Positions 23,174 to 39,912 of a DNA stretch of 64,000 nucleotides are shown one piece after another. How positions within the stretch are numbered: the first letter of the stretch is position 1; each line of letters opens with the position of its first letter. A program made the translations under genes and the position numbers. This stretch comes from Plantago elongata (taxonomy: Eukaryota; Streptophyta; Magnoliopsida; Lamiales; Plantaginaceae): positions 1 through 64,000 of the forward strand of contig JAYMSP010000100.1 in the NCBI GenBank assembly GCA_036897095.1, read 5' to 3'. Under the pieces are notes generated by a model. The model searched no databases and had not been told where the DNA came from. It saw only the letters and a list, made by a program, of their open reading frames with translations.

Positions 23174-26100
23174 ATGTTGTGGAAGAGACTGTGTTTGAGA
23201 TGGAATCGCTTGCTTTTATGCCTTCCTGTACTCATTCTGCTACTACATATGCTCTCGGGTAGCTCTACTTTGATGCTTTCCTAATCAATTTGAGTTTCTA
23301 CTTCATAACTCATTTGTACTGCTTGTTGTCTCAGTTATTGAATTCCAGCAAAACACAAATTTAGGTAATGTGCATAAAGAGAAGCAGAAAAAGTTCGATC
23401 ATCTTGTACTCGGACCTGCTGCTGGTGAAGGCTTGCCGGATCGTCTGCAATGCGAAGGTTTTTCAAATGCGATTTCGTTTTTCTGAGATTGTTATCTTAA
23501 TTTTGATTTTGGAAGGTTTTAGCGAGTTTTGGGAAGTGAATAGTGTGTGTATTGTGTAGGAACCAAGGCTCTTAATAGGACTGATTTTGGAACTAACTCG
23601 CAATATGCGGAACGTGTTTCGCTTGTTACTGTATTTACTACCTACAACTCTAGTAGTGGTAGTGGACCAGTTGATTTAGTTAATGTTGGGGAAATGTCAT
23701 ATGGCAAGGTGGAGAGGTCGTTGGCTGTTTTGAACATTTTCGTGAATTTTATTCAGGTATTTATAGTGTTAGACCTGCTTTTCCAAGGGATTCTATTCAT
23801 TTTATGTAGAGTGATTGCATAATATATTCGGATTATGAATGTTTTGTTTGCATTCATGTCGACGTGTCTGTCATTGAGTTGTGTAGATTTTTCTTTTTAC
23901 TTGATGAATTGGTGCTTTATGCTCAAAAGTTGAGAGTAGATGATTAGGTGGTTTTCACGTGGAAGGAGCTTCCCGCCACATTGTCAACTTGATATTTTTT
24001 ACTTGTCTTTATTGATTTTGGATTTGAATATGATTCCGCGAATTTGGCTGCATAATTATTGCTCCTCTTTGTAGATTGAGCCTTTAAAAGATAAATGATC
24101 TTGAAGAAGATTGTCTAACATTAATTAACTCGTGTTATGTTTGGAACACAAATTTGGAGGTTTAGTGCATACAGTACCTTCTTATCAGGTAACCTTGGTT
24201 TGAGTGACTCATGAGCTTATCAACAGAACACCAAATTTCACAAGTAGTATGTGGGATAGGTTGAGGTCATGAAATTTTTTCATTCCATTTAAGAATGGCT
24301 TGTCTTTTTAGGCCGAGATGATAACTTAGCAATGAGCTGTATTATTTATACGTCCTGCAAAGTCTATTATATTTGGCTCTGGTAAGGGTAAAAGACAAAA
24401 AGAACACAAGTCCTTGATTGCACTAAAATAGGTATGCAATTACATCATGACTAAAGTTGTTCCTGTTACTTTTATCACTCACATGAACTTGTACAAGATC
24501 AGTATGGTCATAAATCTATAACGACATCCACGTGCTATTTGTGAGTTAGTGCGCCCTAAAAGTTATTATAGTATTGTAGATAGAAAATAAGCAGTCAAAT
24601 AGCATCAACATAATGCTAGTGGTTTTAGCTTCTCATAAGGCAATTATATTTAACTTGATCCAGTAGGTTCTGAATCTATGCTTACTGAATGTAGGTAACC
24701 ATGCCACAGAGTGATGTTATAATTCTTACCGATCCAGCTGGTGAACTTCCATTGCATAGAGATTCGGTTACGGTACAACCAATACAAGGTGAATATTCGC
24801 GAGACAAGTTGATGCTTCAAAGAATCAGGTCTTACATTGTAAGATAACAATGTTGTTGGACATTGATGCATACTGTAATAGAATTGCCTTTTTACCTGAA
24901 CATTGATACCTATATGCAAATTGTGTGTGTAGTATGTTTGTGTTGCATTTCTCTCTCCCCCTGTGTGTTTGAGTGTGCTTATACCATGGTGACTGGCTTG
25001 TGAGTATGTAGTGGTAGACTTGTTTGGCTTGGCGCTGACATGTGTTCAAGAGACATGGGATAACAATTATGGACGTATTAGTTTATTTAGTGGGTTTAAG
25101 AGTTGATTTCTCTGGACAGTCTTGAAATTTCATCATGAGCTCCTGAAGCCAGAATTTGGAAGGGGATGATTGAAAATGTACTGTCCTTGCTATTTATAAG
25201 CTTTTGTCTCTGTGTTACTTGTAATAATTGTTTATAAATGCGTCGTAAAAGTCTATGCAGATAATCTCTAATGATTTAAGAGTGGGTGCTTTCAAGATCC
25301 ACTTTTCCTACGTTTGCTGGATATTCTTCTTCTTATGGTGAATATTATACCTTTTTTTAAATATTTGTAATATATATTTTTCCTTGTGTAGAGATTTCTG
25401 GAAACAAGGCTTGAGAAGCTGACTGAAAAGCAGGAACAAGCAACTCATGTCATTTTCACTGATTCAGATATAGCAGTAGTCAGTGACCTGGGAAAAGTTT
25501 TCACTGACTATCCTAGTTTTGATCTTGCTCTCACCTTCCGCAACAACAAATATCAACCCCTAAATTCTGGATTCATAGCTGTAAGAGGCACTGTTGACGG
25601 AATTCAAAGGTGCATCACTTGTGTATTTCTTTCACTGTGGTTAATTTGAGCACTATATTATGTTTCAGAGAAACTCATACGTTAACATAGATCCAAATTT
25701 TCCATTTTCTCCTTACCTATACACACTCATTTGTCCACAGGGCAAAAGCATTCTTAGAGGAAGTTTTAAAAGTTTACAGCGACAAATTCATGAACGCCTC
25801 TCGAATGCTTGGAGATCAATTGGCTCTTGCCTGGGTTGTGAAATCACAATCAAATTTTGACCAGAAAATGTTTTCCAGAAGAGAGGCTTTTGTAGACAAA
25901 ATCGGTGGTGCATCAGTACTTTTTCTGCCTTGCTCTATTTACAATTGGACACCACCAGAAGGTGCAGGCCAATTTCATGGGATGCCCTTGGATGTCAAGG
26001 TAAAAGTGTGGTTGCTACCCTAGCTTTCTTGAACAATCTAATTTAATGGTGCTTTTTAATGTAGGTGAATCTATATTTCCTTTCAATAGTCTTATCTTAA

Positions 26101-26259
26101 TTTAAAATCTGGCTTGATCCGTCAATCCAGGTAGTCCATTTCAAGGGATCACGAAAGAGACTCATGCTCGAAGCTTGGAACTACTACTTATCTACTTCTG
26201 ACATCTCAGATATGCTGTGCTTGATTTTAAAAAGTGGAAGAACAAAATATGATTTCTGA
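23174..26259 (+). CDS. Glycosyltransferase-like protein (nucleotide-diphospho-sugar transferase type), membrane-anchored
   Basis: Seven exons: 23174-23258, 23335-23457, 23560-23756, 24695-24838, 25392-25609, 25741-25999 and 26131-26259. They encode 384 residues with all phases agreeing. The N-terminus MLWKRLCLRWNRLLLCLPVL reads as a short cytosolic tail plus a signal anchor, as in type II Golgi proteins. The core has VTMPQSDVIILTDPAGELPL, a GT-A-like THVIFTDSDIAVVSDLGKVF with a DSD triad in the DxD position, and GDQLALAWVV. These suit the plant family annotated as nucleotide-diphospho-sugar or glycosyl transferases. The C-terminus has VVHFKGSRKRLM with the HFKG often near acceptor or metal sites. 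Donor and acceptor are unknown and I assign no gene name. A role in cell-wall or glycoprotein glycosylation would be inference. Confidence 0.85.
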
Positions 26260-26732
26260 GCTGTATGAGGTAATCTTTTGGTTGGTTGCAAGTTCAGTGG
26301 TGGTTGGAGTTTCGTTTTTAGGAAAATTGACATGATCCAAGTGCGCAGCGCGGTGTTTCTGGGAAGAAACATTATGGTTCTCAGAACTTCAGAAATGTCT
26401 CGGTGAACTTTCTTTGCTCCTTAGTAATTTTAGTTTCATCTCAACCATATAGCAAGCTATGTAGTTTACCAGATCTGTATCGAAAGAATCTGTTTGTTTA
26501 CCAGATCCATACCCCCATTAGCAAGCTATGTAGTTTTACATGCCATTTTTCCCTGTGAATCAGAATTGTAAAATTGTATCCATACAACTTGAAAGATTAG
26601 AGAACAGTATTCTTTGTTATTTGGGGAATTTCTTGAAATGTGTCATGCCTATATTCATACATTATTTAAATGCAGTAAATTTGCAAACTCTTTACACGCA
26701 GATATATGATACCATTCATTTTCATTAAGATG

Positions 26733-26887
26733 CGCGGGGCTGATTGGGATGGCATTTAAACGCCCCCATTTGGCTCGATGAACAGAGATTTGGCCTAAAA
26801 TACACTTCAAATACTCCCATTTTAATTTCATTCCAAATACAATTTCACCAAAATCACCATTCAAATACCATGCCAATCAGCCCCGCG
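26733..26887. mobile_element. Short MITE related to the 15.5-kb Tourist-like element
   Basis: A 155-bp element with inverted ends CGCGGGGCTGATTGG and CCAATCAGCCCCGCG. The inner part of these ends is identical to the termini of the element at 15496-15748, and both carry GCATTTAAA-like internal motifs. No target duplication is clear beyond the extended inverted repeat, so the exact ends are uncertain. It lies about 480 bp after the glycosyltransferase-like gene's stop. Confidence 0.75.
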
Positions 26888-28330
26888 AGCATTATAAGCT
26901 ATTACAGATGCATTGTAATACGATCCGGAACCTATATCGTGCAAGTTGGTGTGTACAATAAATGTACAAGTGGTTACTTGTCAAGATTTGGGTGCATCCC
27001 ATGTGGTTTTCCATGAACGTCTGGATGTTGATAGATACTAATTGGGGGTTGCTATGCAGAAAATGATAGACAGCAACTGCTATGCCAAACTTGGCAGTAA
27101 GACCATCTTTACTCAATCATTTTACCTAACATTCTCTGGACCAACTAGCATTCCGTAAAGCACTTCAGACACAGTAATGAGCAAAATTAATCATCAAAAG
27201 AGTAACTGAAGCCTTACCAGTTGCCACAAACATTACTTGCACCACTTTGCAAATACAATTGAAATATTCAATATCGATTCTATGGAAAATCGATCAAATA
27301 TATAAAGTTTACAAACAGAAACATTGGAAACTATGATAGTCCAGGTGTAACAAAAGTATATAACTGAACTAGCAATGCAAATCAGGAAACAAAATATTGG
27401 AACAGGAAGTGTAAAAAATGGATATCTTTCTATGTTAGGATAAAAGTTGCTACATAACTAAAAATGGAAAGCTTTTAAATTCAAGAGCATTAATGTACCA
27501 ACTATAATGCAAACTAATAGGGGCTGAACTAACCGAGTTCAAGGGTTTAACGTATTCAACAAGATCCCGCTAACAGTTATCTGATGTAAAATAGTCGAAT
27601 GGCTGCGCGCTCTAACCGCACGTGATACAAATATGTACTGCTCTAGGTATCAGTTCAGCAAAACATAGATCTCTTGTTCCTCCTATGTTACAGAAGGTTT
27701 AACACTAATTAACTTAGGCACAAGGCATGCATCATGGACTAAATAACTTTCACCGTACAAACTTTAATAAATCCAGGCATTCGTAATAGTATGGGCAGAT
27801 AAACACTCCAACAGATCTAGATTCTCAACGATCAATTCATTACCAAAATAAATTAACAACACATAAGCGGATAGATCAAGTAAAATCTAGATTTACATGA
27901 GCAAAACTATTAAGCAAGTGATACATAAAACACTTCATATTATGAATACGACAGAAGAAGTAAATATCCAAAATGTCGTTTCCTATATTATGAAATGAAT
28001 CGAAACGATACAACTTCATTAATTTGCCAAGTTCCTCTATTGATATTGAATTCTAAAATGACAAAGCTACAACAAGTACAATCCCACAAGTGAAAAAAGC
28101 CGGTTTATCCTTAAATGCAGATTAGTATACCAAGGGGCCGATGCTATCCAGCCACTAAAACTTCTTCAATCATGGGATCAGGAATTTCATCCTTATATAT
28201 GACATCATCAATTATATGAAATAACAAGATATCTAATGTCCAACACATATAGGTTGTAAAAAACAAGTATAAGAATGAAAAATTAACAAGAATAGAATGT
28301 GTCTACCACACGATTGATAAAACTGTAGTA
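26888..28330. other. Intergenic, including likely 3' UTR of the epimerase gene
   Basis: AT-rich DNA between converging genes. No exon-like or repeat structure was found apart from the MITE just to its left. Confidence 0.6.
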
Positions 28331-29629
28331 TCACTGAGCATTCTTCTTCCCGTTAACATAGTAACTGAGGTACCACCGAACAAACTTCTTCAAACCTGTC
28401 TGCAGATCTGTTGTTGGCTTATAATGAAGCTCCTTCTGAGCTAAGCTTATGTTAGCATGAGTAAACTGCACATCCCCGTTCCTTGGCAACTTCATGACCA
28501 ACCTTTTCGCCTTAACCTTGAGCAATCTCTCCAAAATGCTCACAAGATCTGAAACAGGCACAGGAGACGTATTTCCCAGATTATACACTCGCAGCTGAGC
28601 AGGACCCTTCTTCTTGCCACCACTACCAGTGCTCTTCTCTGCAGTATCAAGTGCACCCAAACAGCCCTTAACTATATCATCAATGTAGGTAAAATCCCTA
28701 GCCACAGTTCCATGATTAGCCGCCTCAAAGATCGGAATAGGCTTTCCATTCAAGATATCCCTAGTAAAAAAGAAGTAAGCCATGTCTGGCCTGCCCCACG
28801 GTCCATAAACAGTAAAGAACCTCAATCCGGTAAGAGAAAGCCCGTAGATATGATTATAAGTGTGTGCAATCTCTTCACCAGCTTTCTTGGTCGCAGCATA
28901 CAAACTAGCAGGCTGGTCGGTCCGGTCCCTCTCCGAAAACGGAACTTTCGAATTCAATCCATACACAGAACTACTCGAAGCCCACACAATGGCAGGCTGA
29001 GGATTCGTACTCTTGCAAACCTCAAGCAAGTTAACCAAACCAGCAATGTTGCTATGCACGTAGGAGCTCGGATTCTCCATAGCATACCGAACCCCAGCCT
29101 GAGCCGCTAAATGCATAACATGAGTAAATGGAACAAGTTCAAACAACTTCCTCAACAGAGCATTATCATTTATATCACCCTCGACAATGTACACCCCCGT
29201 TCGCTCCAACAAGGCTTGCCTTGCCCTCTTAAGCGAGGGATCATAGTAATCGTTGAAACAATCAAGCCCTAACACACCATCTCCACGGCGCTTAAGCGCA
29301 GAAGAAACGTGTGTGCCTACAAAACCAGCCGCCCCTGTTACCAACACAGACATCCCATTTTTGGACCTAATTTTAGCAGAGTCCCTAACCCTTTTGGCAA
29401 ATTCAGGACCATGATAAGAGCTAGTTCTAAGAGACCTCCTAGAGAGATCTGAGGCTACAGGGGATGATGAAGCAGGTGATCTATGAAAGAAGATAAAGAT
29501 CAAGCCAAGAAAAACCGAAGACCAAATAGCAAGCTTAGCTAAAGAAGAAGACAACCTCATTCTACTGTACGGAGACTTGTCAATCTTGAACTTGCCAGGG
29601 GTTGACGGTGCGCTATCAATGTGCTTCAT
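28331..29629 (-). CDS. GAE: UDP-glucuronate 4-epimerase
   Basis: Single-exon gene of 432 residues, as usual for plant GAE genes. It interconverts UDP-glucuronate and UDP-galacturonate, the precursor for pectin, and acts in the Golgi as a type II membrane protein. A cytosolic N-terminus is followed by one membrane anchor at residues about 33-48. The NAD-binding GAAGFVG lies at 99-105, with DINDN and HLAAQAGVRYAMENP downstream, and the short-chain dehydrogenase/reductase catalytic pair YAATK at Y244/K248. FFTVYGPWGRPDMA binds the substrate. ATG at 29627-29629 was chosen: the frame extends three codons further up, but only to a GTG. The C-terminus KKFVRWYLSYY is typical. Nothing is missing. The 5' leader is purine/pyrimidine-rich, with a GT/GA run at about 29,972-30,006. 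Confidence 0.97.
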   Translation of the reverse strand: MKHIDSAPSTPGKFKIDKSPYSRMRLSSSLAKLAIWSSVFLGLIFIFFHRSPASSSPVASDLSRRSLRTSSYHGPEFAKRVRDSAKIRSKNGMSVLVTGAAGFVGTHVSSALKRRGDGVLGLDCFNDYYDPSLKRARQALLERTGVYIVEGDINDNALLRKLFELVPFTHVMHLAAQAGVRYAMENPSSYVHSNIAGLVNLLEVCKSTNPQPAIVWASSSSVYGLNSKVPFSERDRTDQPASLYAATKKAGEEIAHTYNHIYGLSLTGLRFFTVYGPWGRPDMAYFFFTRDILNGKPIPIFEAANHGTVARDFTYIDDIVKGCLGALDTAEKSTGSGGKKKGPAQLRVYNLGNTSPVPVSDLVSILERLLKVKAKRLVMKLPRNGDVQFTHANISLAQKELHYKPTTDLQTGLKKFVRWYLSYYVNGKKNAQ

Positions 29630-29971
29630 CTGTGACACAGAAAACGATCAAAACCTTGGAGATTTGACAAGAAATCCTCCCTCGTTGATGCCGAAATGCG
29701 AGCTTACAACAGCTAGGGCTTGGGAATGGAGGTGAAATCAAGATTGGATTTTTATGAGAAATGGTGAATGTGGATTTCAAGATTGGAGATGGGGTTGAAA
29801 AGGGAAGGTGTGGTTTGTTGAAAGGAGTAAAGGAGATTCAGCAATGGAGGAATCTTAGTTTTGTTTTCCTGTTGTGTTTGAGGTCTTTCTGTTTTCTTTG
29901 TGGTTGATTACAGAGGAAAGAAAGGGCAAAATGAGATTTTGAATGCTTGATGAATTGGGTAATTCTGAGAA

Positions 29972-30006
29972 TGTGTGTGTGTGTGAGAGAAAGAGAGAAG
30001 AGAGAT
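29972..30006. repeat. (GT)n(GA)n microsatellite upstream of GAE
   Basis: A GT run passes into a GA-rich run. On the gene's strand this is a CT-rich tract about 350 bp upstream of the epimerase ATG, a common feature of plant core promoters and leaders. Confidence 0.75.
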
Positions 30007-30239
30007 TTGTGGTGAGGACTAAAAAATGGGAGGAGGGAGAAGAAGAAGATTTCAAGAAAGTTTTCAAAATGGATTATTTATCAAAGTGCTAAGCTTAAGA
30101 GTGAGTGGACTCTTCATAATTGTGGAGTCAAGTAAGAGTTAGCATTAATGTCATTTTGCTAATCTGAAATTACATGGTTGGTGACTTCATTTTTACTACT
30201 CATTTGGGCAGTAAATATTCTCCTGCATATGATTAAAGT

Positions 30240-30665
30240 ACTAAAATTGTTGAAAACGGTAATAATTGCAATTTCCCGCGTATAATTATGTTACTTCTTA
30301 AATATTTACATAACATGGTCGTTATTATTCTCGCGTATAATAACGTTACTTCTTCAACACTAACGTTAAAAAACATTTGACAATTTTCACACACTTCATC
30401 TTTATATCACTTATCATCATAACTGTCATTTTCGCAATTATGATTAAGTTAGTTTGATCATAACTGACATTTTTTTCATGTGTGATTACGTTACTTTTCA
30501 TCGTAACTGTAATTTTTCCCGCGTACGATTACATTGCTTCTCTTCATAACGGTATTTATTCATGCGTTTGATGATGTTACTTTTTAAGTATTTACATGTC
30601 ATAGTTGTTATTTTTTTCGAGTGATAATGTTACTTCTCGAATATTTATAAAATGTGATAGTAAGT
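30240..30665. repeat. Degenerate tandem repeat (about 6 units, 40-60 bp)
   Basis: Units begin with a CGCGTATAATTATGTTACTT-like block (variants CGCGTATAATAACGTTACTT, TGTGTGATTACGTTACTT, CGCGTACGATTACATTGCTT, GAGTGATAATGTTACTT). Each is followed by TC(T)T..., then ATATTTACATAACAT or CATAACTGT, then GTTATTTTT. Units differ in length and drift, so this is an old minisatellite. No coding potential is seen. Confidence 0.6.
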
Positions 30666-31194
30666 TGATTTAATGTATGAATTGCATGTTCACCAGTCGG
30701 ATACATTTAATTGTATAACGAGTTTATAAATAAACTATAAATTACTTTACAAAAGGATATAATGCAAAGTTAATTGACTATTACAAAAATACTTAAAGCT
30801 AAAGGATCTCTTTGTACATATAATTTTATGTGAGAAAAGGATATATATATATATGCATGTAATTTTAAAAGTTAGGATCCAATTGGGTAATAAAGTGCTT
30901 TAAATTTTGGGCATGATTTCACATGGCCTTGTTGTTCCACCATTAAATGTGCATGTTAGCCTTTTGTCTTAATCTTTTTGGATTAAGATTGATTGGGAGT
31001 GAAAGTTAGGGGTTGTTTGTTGGCAATGGTGTGGATGTGAGAAATTTTTGGGTTTGCAATTATTAATTAAGGGTCTCTAATTCTCATGCTATTGGACGGT
31101 GGGACAGATTTATGGGCTGTTTCTTTTAATCAACTGTCATATACTCATATATACTAATTGTCTACTGATAAGAAAGTTAGCAAAATTCAGTACA

Positions 31195-31290
31195 CTGCGG
31201 CACTGCACTGCCTAATGGTAGAGTCTAAACTCCATTTGGCTCATTACTAGTGAAATTATATTCGAATCCGAGTTATTTGTGACGAATTTA
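31195..31290 (+). repeat. tRNA-like sequence, possible SINE head
   Basis: GCCTAATGGTAGAG resembles a pol III A box, and ATTCGAATCC about 50 bases on resembles a B box. Spacing fits a tRNA-derived SINE. It does not fold as a clean tRNA and I see no anticodon arm. Confidence 0.4.
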
Positions 31291-31854
31291 AATATAATAA
31301 AAAAGAAAAGCATAATCATTTCTTACAAATTAAAAGATAAATGTAACAAGAATGCCTACTCCATCCCACTCATGCCCATTTGACTTGTTATTTTAATAGT
31401 ACATCTTATTCTTATTCAACTATTAAACCCTCTCTGTCCCGATTTCATCTTCTAACTATAATCGCTGGTTTCACTATTGATTTTTGTCATAGTGAACTTT
31501 ATTTCTCCAACTAAGTTTAATTAGTTAGCTACAGACAATCACTGTTAACTAGTTTTTCGCCAAATGACTATCTTATCAACTAGTGTTAAGTATGAATTAA
31601 TTTATAGGTTTAGTTATGTTAAATAGATCTGCGTGTTTGTAAAAAAATAAAGAGTAGAAGTACAATAATTACATTTACAAGTGTCAAGATGTGCAAGGTG
31701 AAGCAGAGTAACATTGTTCTGTTGCGAGTACACGAACAAGAATTTTATGGTTTGATACTCTAATTGTTTGGACAAAACTGTATCACCACGAGTCCACGAG
31801 AGCCGAGAAATGAAGAATATACAATACTCCTAAATCCTAAATTAAATTATAGGA

Positions 31855-32045
31855 AGTTATAATGTGGTTGAGTGGTAAGGAAGTAGGAGCTGTAATTATG
31901 AAGCGATGGGTTTAAGCTCCGACGGGACGAAATGGAGTACTAATTCTGTGTATAGTCTTCGTTTAGTTAGTGAGAATTTATCATTGATTGTAACCCGAAT
32001 AAATGATGTAAACATAAAATATAATAATAAATTTTAAAAAGAAAA
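31855..32045 (+). repeat. tRNA-like sequence, possible SINE
   Basis: TGGTTGAGTGGTAAGG (A-box-like, 31864) and GGGTTTAAGCTCC (B-box-like, 31908) are spaced as in tRNA genes. An A/T-rich tail ends near 32045 (AATAATAAATTTTAAAAAG). This is a typical plant SINE layout. No target duplication was confirmed. Confidence 0.45.
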
Positions 32046-33179
32046 ACCCTAAATTATACTAGTAAAATTGTACCTCCTAATCCAGTGATATATATAAGTG
32101 ACAAATACTACTTAGTACTTTGCATACATTGAGAAGAACAATTGATAACAGTTCTCTACTTTGGAACATGTTATGAATTTGGTTGGCAATAGAGAAAACA
32201 AACAAATCTAACGCACATGGAATAGATATGGTGATATGTAACAGATTGGGAATAAGAAGGCAAAACGCATTTGTGCCTAGGCATATAGATTTCTTCTCCT
32301 CTCATGGTTTAGTCTTGGGTATATACTTCTGTCAAGCAGTATATCTATTCCATTATTCCAGCACAAACTCCATCATGATTCATGACATACTGAAGTAATG
32401 TTTACGGAAAGAATTTCCACCACACACGTCAACTAAACACCTCATACATACACCCACACAAATTACAACATACACATCCTTAACAACCTAATCACAAATT
32501 ACTCCGACACCATATTGAGTAAACCAATCAATAGATATTCGTGTAGTTTGTAAGAGAGGTTCATTATGTCACATTTATTTACTACTACCCTAATATGACT
32601 ATGTTTGTGAAAGAGAATATTTCCTGGTATTGAATACTGTGTTTTACCATATCACATCGCCTACTAAACGGAACGAAATTAATCCCAATTAAAAATGATG
32701 TTGGTAATGTATATCTTGAATTCATTGTGATAGTACAAATGAGTACTTTCTTCTTAATTTGATCTTTAAGACGGGGTCGCAACGGTGCGTGATAAATAGG
32801 ATCGCAACAAGTTGTAAGAGCACTAATCTACCTTGGGAGCCGAATATATGCATGTCTCCCACGGAGCCGACCAGAGAAAATTAGTATCATCAACATAACA
32901 CAAGCACTTTGACTAGTCGGACCGACCTGCCCAAACAGGATCGACTATTGTCAACTTATTAGGGACCAACGTAGACGGAATTGGACTAAGGCATTTAACT
33001 TAGGGGTTGTCTGAAAGCCGACTAGACACACTTCCGGATCATTGCCGGATCACGGCGTTCACCTGTCTCCGGGGACACATGTCGGCTTGGGGTGCATCCG
33101 ACCAACCAACGGCAACGGTCGAGACCTGGTCTTCCAGAGATTCCGCTATAAACGCTCGAGCATTTACTCCTATTGAAGT
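32046..33179. other. Intergenic; possible fossil LTR-type fragment
   Basis: The stretch about 32,770-33,180, continuing after the MITE to about 33,450, is less AT-rich than its surroundings. It reads like a diverged gypsy-type LTR scrap into which the MITE at 33180-33336 inserted. No terminal repeats or internal genes are seen, so the family is a guess and the fragment looks old and broken. Confidence 0.25.
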
Positions 33180-33336
33180 AAGGTTGTGTTCTTTTCAACC
33201 GAGATTTACTGGACTAAACTGGACTAAACTGGACTGAACTAAACTGAATTAAAGTATAAATTATAACTAAACTGAACTGGACTGGACTGAACTGAACTAA
33301 ACTGAAGTGATTTTCAGTTGAGGAGAACAAAACCTT
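33180..33336. mobile_element. MITE rich in CTGAACT/CTGGACT motifs, copy 1
   Basis: A 157-bp element with inverted ends AAGGTTGTGTTCTTTTCAAC and GTTGAGGAGAACAAAACCTT. Inside are several head-to-tail CTGGACTAAA and CTGAACTGAA units around an AT-rich core (AAGTATAAATTATAACTAAA). A truncated copy in the opposite orientation is at 39827-39912. The superfamily is not certain because the target duplication is ambiguous. Confidence 0.8.
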
Positions 33337-34509
33337 AGTCAACTACCACTAATATACTACTCTCTGCACCTACTCGGATTACTCACCTTCGACTACACGC
33401 TAATTCGTGTTGTACCCGGTTTTAGAGAGTCTAACTCACCATTTTCCCCTGCAAATTTTATTTTCGAAAAGCATTACTTTAATCATAACGGTTAATTTAG
33501 TAATAAACTTTCTGAACCTAAATAGTTTATAAAAATGAGTAAGTACATGTGACACACCAAAATGCAAAACAAACATAACCATAAAAATAAAATGTTACAA
33601 AGCACAGTACTATTTTGTTCACCGGCATCCACCGCCACGCACCATGTGAACTCAGACTTCTTAACCATAAAACAATTAAGATCCACTTTTTTATTATTGC
33701 AATTTGCAAACCGACGGGTTTTCTTCGTCGAATCATGTGATTGTGATATATACATCATGTATCATATTTTACTTCTAAACTATGTGATAACAGGATGTTT
33801 TTTGTTCTGTTTAGCGAACCGTTTATAAATTTATTAATTGATTAATTATTCATAGGTTGGTCATTTCTAAGAGTCTGGTAAGAACTAAGAACCTCATCAT
33901 TTAAAGAGTTCTGAAAATCTATTTTAAATAATAAAATTGAATAATTATAATTTTCTTTACAACATGAGAATTAAAAGTAAAAACTTTATTATGTTCCCGT
34001 GTCGAAAGAGTATAAGTTGTAGGAGCTACAAACTAGTCGATCCATAAATAGAGACATTACAAGATCGTTTATTATAAATTGGCTTCCATTGTGCTCACCA
34101 TTAAGTCAACAACCACACCACAATTTCAACTTCTTTATGAATTCTGATGATAGCAGATCCAAAAGGTGTGCTACACAGTTCAAGTTGGCAAGTTGACTCA
34201 TAATTCACAAGGCTAAACGTGTGAGCATCAACTTATAATAAGCTATTACTATAACTATTCTTAGAAATCAATTTTAAGCATTGACTTTGAAAGCAAGCTA
34301 CTAAAATAGTAAATGATTAACGTGCATTCCACATTCTTGATCACAAGTGCAAGTGTAGATTCAGTAGAATCTACTTACTTTCAGCTTATACTTTACAAAT
34401 TCGATCGTACACAACCAAACTCTACGTAATTTTAATCATACAAAGAATCTCTATCTTGATTCTTGATGGGTAGCCAACAAAATTCAAGGGAGTATAACTG
34501 AGAAGCTCT
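33337..34509. other. Intergenic and EPSPS 3' flank
   Basis: No gene or repeat recognised beyond the possible LTR scrap noted to the left. The last few hundred bases before 34510 are probably the 3' UTR of EPSP synthase. Confidence 0.6.
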
Positions 34510-39105
<4,596 letters not shown>

Positions 39106-39704
39106 TTCTGATTCTTTCCAAGAAAATATTGGTGGTTGATTTGAGATGTTTTTGTTTTTGGTTGTGTCTTTTGCAGGTTTTGTAATGAAGAAAATGGGAT
39201 TAGTAGTTCTTGGTGGGGATTAGGGGTTAGGTTGTGAGGGGTTGGAGAAGAGAAGAAAGTGCGTAATGTTAGGTGAAATCAAATGAGATGGGATTTAGCT
39301 AGCAGACTTGTTGAATCAATGTGTTTGGTTGATTTGTTTTGTACTAAATCTGACTGAAATAAAAACAGTCATCGATCTCATTCTCACCAACCAACCTCCA
39401 GTGTTCAGCTCAACATTGTCCATGTCCGATATGGTCAATTTCATGTAGCTATTCAATCACATGCCGCAAAGTCTAGCATAAAAAATGACATTGTACGTAT
39501 TTTTTTCTATTTTTATTGTTTTTTCACTCGCATCCATGACATGCGATCAGTTGAACATCGAAATTCTTTTTTAGGGACTCAAATTCGACATCTTACTTAA
39601 GTGAACTCAATTTACAAACAAACGATAGTCACATGAAGTAACTTGGCGTTAATAAGGTCTGGACCAAAAATAAAAAATCCATCAAATGTAAAATCATTTC
39701 GTAT

Positions 39705-39800
39705 GGACAATTAAGCGCAGTTCAGTTGGTAAGACGATTCATCTCCAACCAATAAATCGATATTCGAGTCAATCAGCCGTTTTTAAAATAATCATTTTGT
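39705..39800 (+). repeat. tRNA-like sequence, possible SINE head
   Basis: GCAGTTCAGTTGGTAAGACG resembles an A box and GATATTCGAGTC a B box, about 45 bases apart, followed by a T/A-rich tail. It is probably a SINE remnant. The acceptor stem does not pair, so it is not a functional tRNA gene. Confidence 0.45.
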
Positions 39801-39826
39801 ATGGTCATCAAAGTTGTACATACCCA

Positions 39827-39912
39827 TTCAGTTCAGTTCAGCTTTACTTAGTTATAATTGATACTAAACTTCAGTTCAGTTCAGTAAATTTCAGTTGAAC
39901 AGAATAGAGCCT
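39827..39912. mobile_element. Truncated MITE, copy 2 (opposite orientation to 33.2 kb)
   Basis: The sequence from TTCAGTTCAGTTCAGC through TTAGTTATAATTGATACT to TTCAGTTGAACAGAATAGAG aligns with the reverse complement of most of the 33180-33336 element, including one terminus. The other terminus is absent. Confidence 0.7.

Noticed and set aside
31855-31930. Functional tRNA gene
   Set aside because: A- and B-box-like words are present but stems do not pair and no anticodon loop is visible; more likely a SINE.
32770-33450. Possible gypsy-type LTR fossil interrupted by a MITE
   Set aside because: Base composition differs from the surroundings, but no partner repeat or internal domain is present, so it is kept only as a low-confidence note.
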